From: Portunus trituberculatus
Taxonomy: Eukaryota; Arthropoda; Malacostraca; Decapoda; Portunidae
Assembly: GCF_017591435.1 (NCBI RefSeq)
Contig: NC_059268.1
Coordinates: 20,486,684 to 20,550,683 of the forward strand
Reading direction: 5' to 3'
DNA: 64,000 nt
Shown: one piece after another, positions 63,159-64,000 of the stretch
Layout of the letters: each line of letters opens with the position of its first letter
Numbering within the stretch: the first letter of the stretch is position 1
Made by a program: the position numbers and the translations under genes
The notes under the pieces: model-generated
What the model was told of the DNA's origin: nothing
The model's database searches: none
Seen by the model: only the letters and a program-made list of their open reading frames with translations

Positions 63159-63381
63159 GGCCTGTATTCTGAAACGCTTTGCTCTCTCACCATCACTATT
63201 TTCCAAAGGTTCTAGTTTGAGATCTCGTGTTTTCAAAGGTATTTTTATGGTTCTTGTGATGGATTGGCAAGACTGGCAAGTAAATTAAAAGGAAAAACTC
63301 TCGAAAAATTGGGTAGTTGTCTCTTGTGGCCTTGGAAAATTGTCATGGTGGGAGAGCAAGGCATATCTGAATAGGGGCGCT
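63159..63381 (+). mobile_element. TATTCTGAAACGC family, copy 3
   Basis: The left end GTATTCTGAAACGCTTTGC with CTCTCTCACCATCAC mirrors the right ends of this family. The right end reads GGTGGGAGAGCAAGGCATAT and CTGAATAGGGG. Confidence 0.78.
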
Positions 63382-63603
63382 AAGCTAGCCTAACCAAACC
63401 TACAAACTCTTATCTTCAGTAACAAAGAGAGAAAAGTAATATAACCCTGGCTTTTATTTTTTTTTCATAAACTACACTATCTAATCTGGAATAAGAAAGT
63501 AATCTAATGAGACTACTGGGGAGGTTTGGCAGGCAGGCTGGTGGCTGGTCACTCAACACCGTGGCATAAGGTAACCGAGGACGAGTGTGCGGGATCAAGA
63601 TAA

Positions 63604-63844
63604 GCGCCACTTTCTGAAACACTTCCACGCTGCACCTCTAGTACTACTTTCAAAAGGCTCTGCAAGTTGAAGGTATACGTGTTATTTAAGGCTGATTTTT
63701 GGTTCAAGTGACAGAGGAACAAGATTTCTACATTATCAATAGGAAAAACACTCGTGGGAACCCAGCTATAGTCATCTCTGTCATCTTGGAAAACAGTCGT
63801 GGTGAGAGGGAGAGAGAGCGAGCAAAGCGTTTCTGCATACCGCT
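63604..63844 (+). mobile_element. TATTCTGAAACGC family, copy 4
   Basis: TTTCTGAAACACTTCCACGC at the left, GACAGAGGAACAAGATTTCT inside and GCAAAGCGTTTCTGCATAC at the right. Confidence 0.75.
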
Positions 63845-63855
63845 TATATCAATTT

Positions 63856-64000
63856 ACACAGGTTTTTAAGGATGTTTTCATGTTCCTAGTGACAAATTAA
63901 CAAGATTTCTTCATATCTGACTAGGAAAATACTCTTGAAAACCTGGCTTATCACGTCTGTGGTCTTGGAAAACAGTCGTGGTGAGAAAGAGAGAGCAAAA
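63856..64000 (+). mobile_element. TATTCTGAAACGC family, copy 5, cut by window end
   Basis: The interior GTGACAAATTAACAAGATTT and CTTGGAAAACAGTCGTGGTG with AGAAAGAGAGAGCAAA match the family. The right terminus lies beyond the window. Confidence 0.65.

Overview
This window is nuclear DNA from an animal, most likely a decapod crustacean. The genes are split by many introns with GT-AG boundaries. The flanks are saturated with very long (GA)n, (CA)n and (GT)n microsatellites, and degenerate CR1-like and jockey-like non-LTR retrotransposons are present. The protein sequences look like arthropod orthologues of conserved metazoan genes. The decapod assignment is inference from repeat style, not proof. 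All three recognisable genes lie on the minus strand.

The centre (about 8.8-46.8 kb) holds the complete coding region of the giant HECT E3 ubiquitin ligase HUWE1. I could trace 59 coding exons from the ATG at 46751 to the stop at 8831. The exons sum to 13,664 nt, which is one base short of a whole number of codons. The missing base localises to exon 46 (18579-18948). Adding it gives about 4,554 residues, against 4,374 in human. Recognisable parts in order are the N-terminal DUF908/DUF913 helical repeats, a Thr/Ala low-complexity insert, UBA, UIM, WWE, a long acidic stretch, three ubiquitin-binding UBM motifs and the C-terminal HECT domain. The catalytic cysteine codon is split by the last intron.

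At the left edge (1336-1434) lies the first coding exon of a phospholipase C-beta gene of the PLCB1/Plc21C type; the rest runs off the window. At 50.4-57.2 kb, upstream of HUWE1, lies a small four-exon gene for RPAC2 (POLR1D/AC19), the shared subunit of RNA polymerases I and III. Its first exon is the least certain.

The rest is non-coding: 1.4-8.8 kb (simple repeats and the probable HUWE1 3' UTR), 46.8-50.4 kb, and 57.2-64 kb. The most interesting content is mobile DNA. There is a ~212-bp family of TTAA-flanked miniature elements with CCCCTTCAGTAC ends (about eleven copies), two longer relatives with internal repeats and palindromes, and a 1.36-kb hAT-like element with a perfect 8-bp target duplication inside HUWE1. 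A third inverted-repeat family clusters at the right end. I see no CRISPR array, no viral gene, no operon and no evident new multi-gene system.
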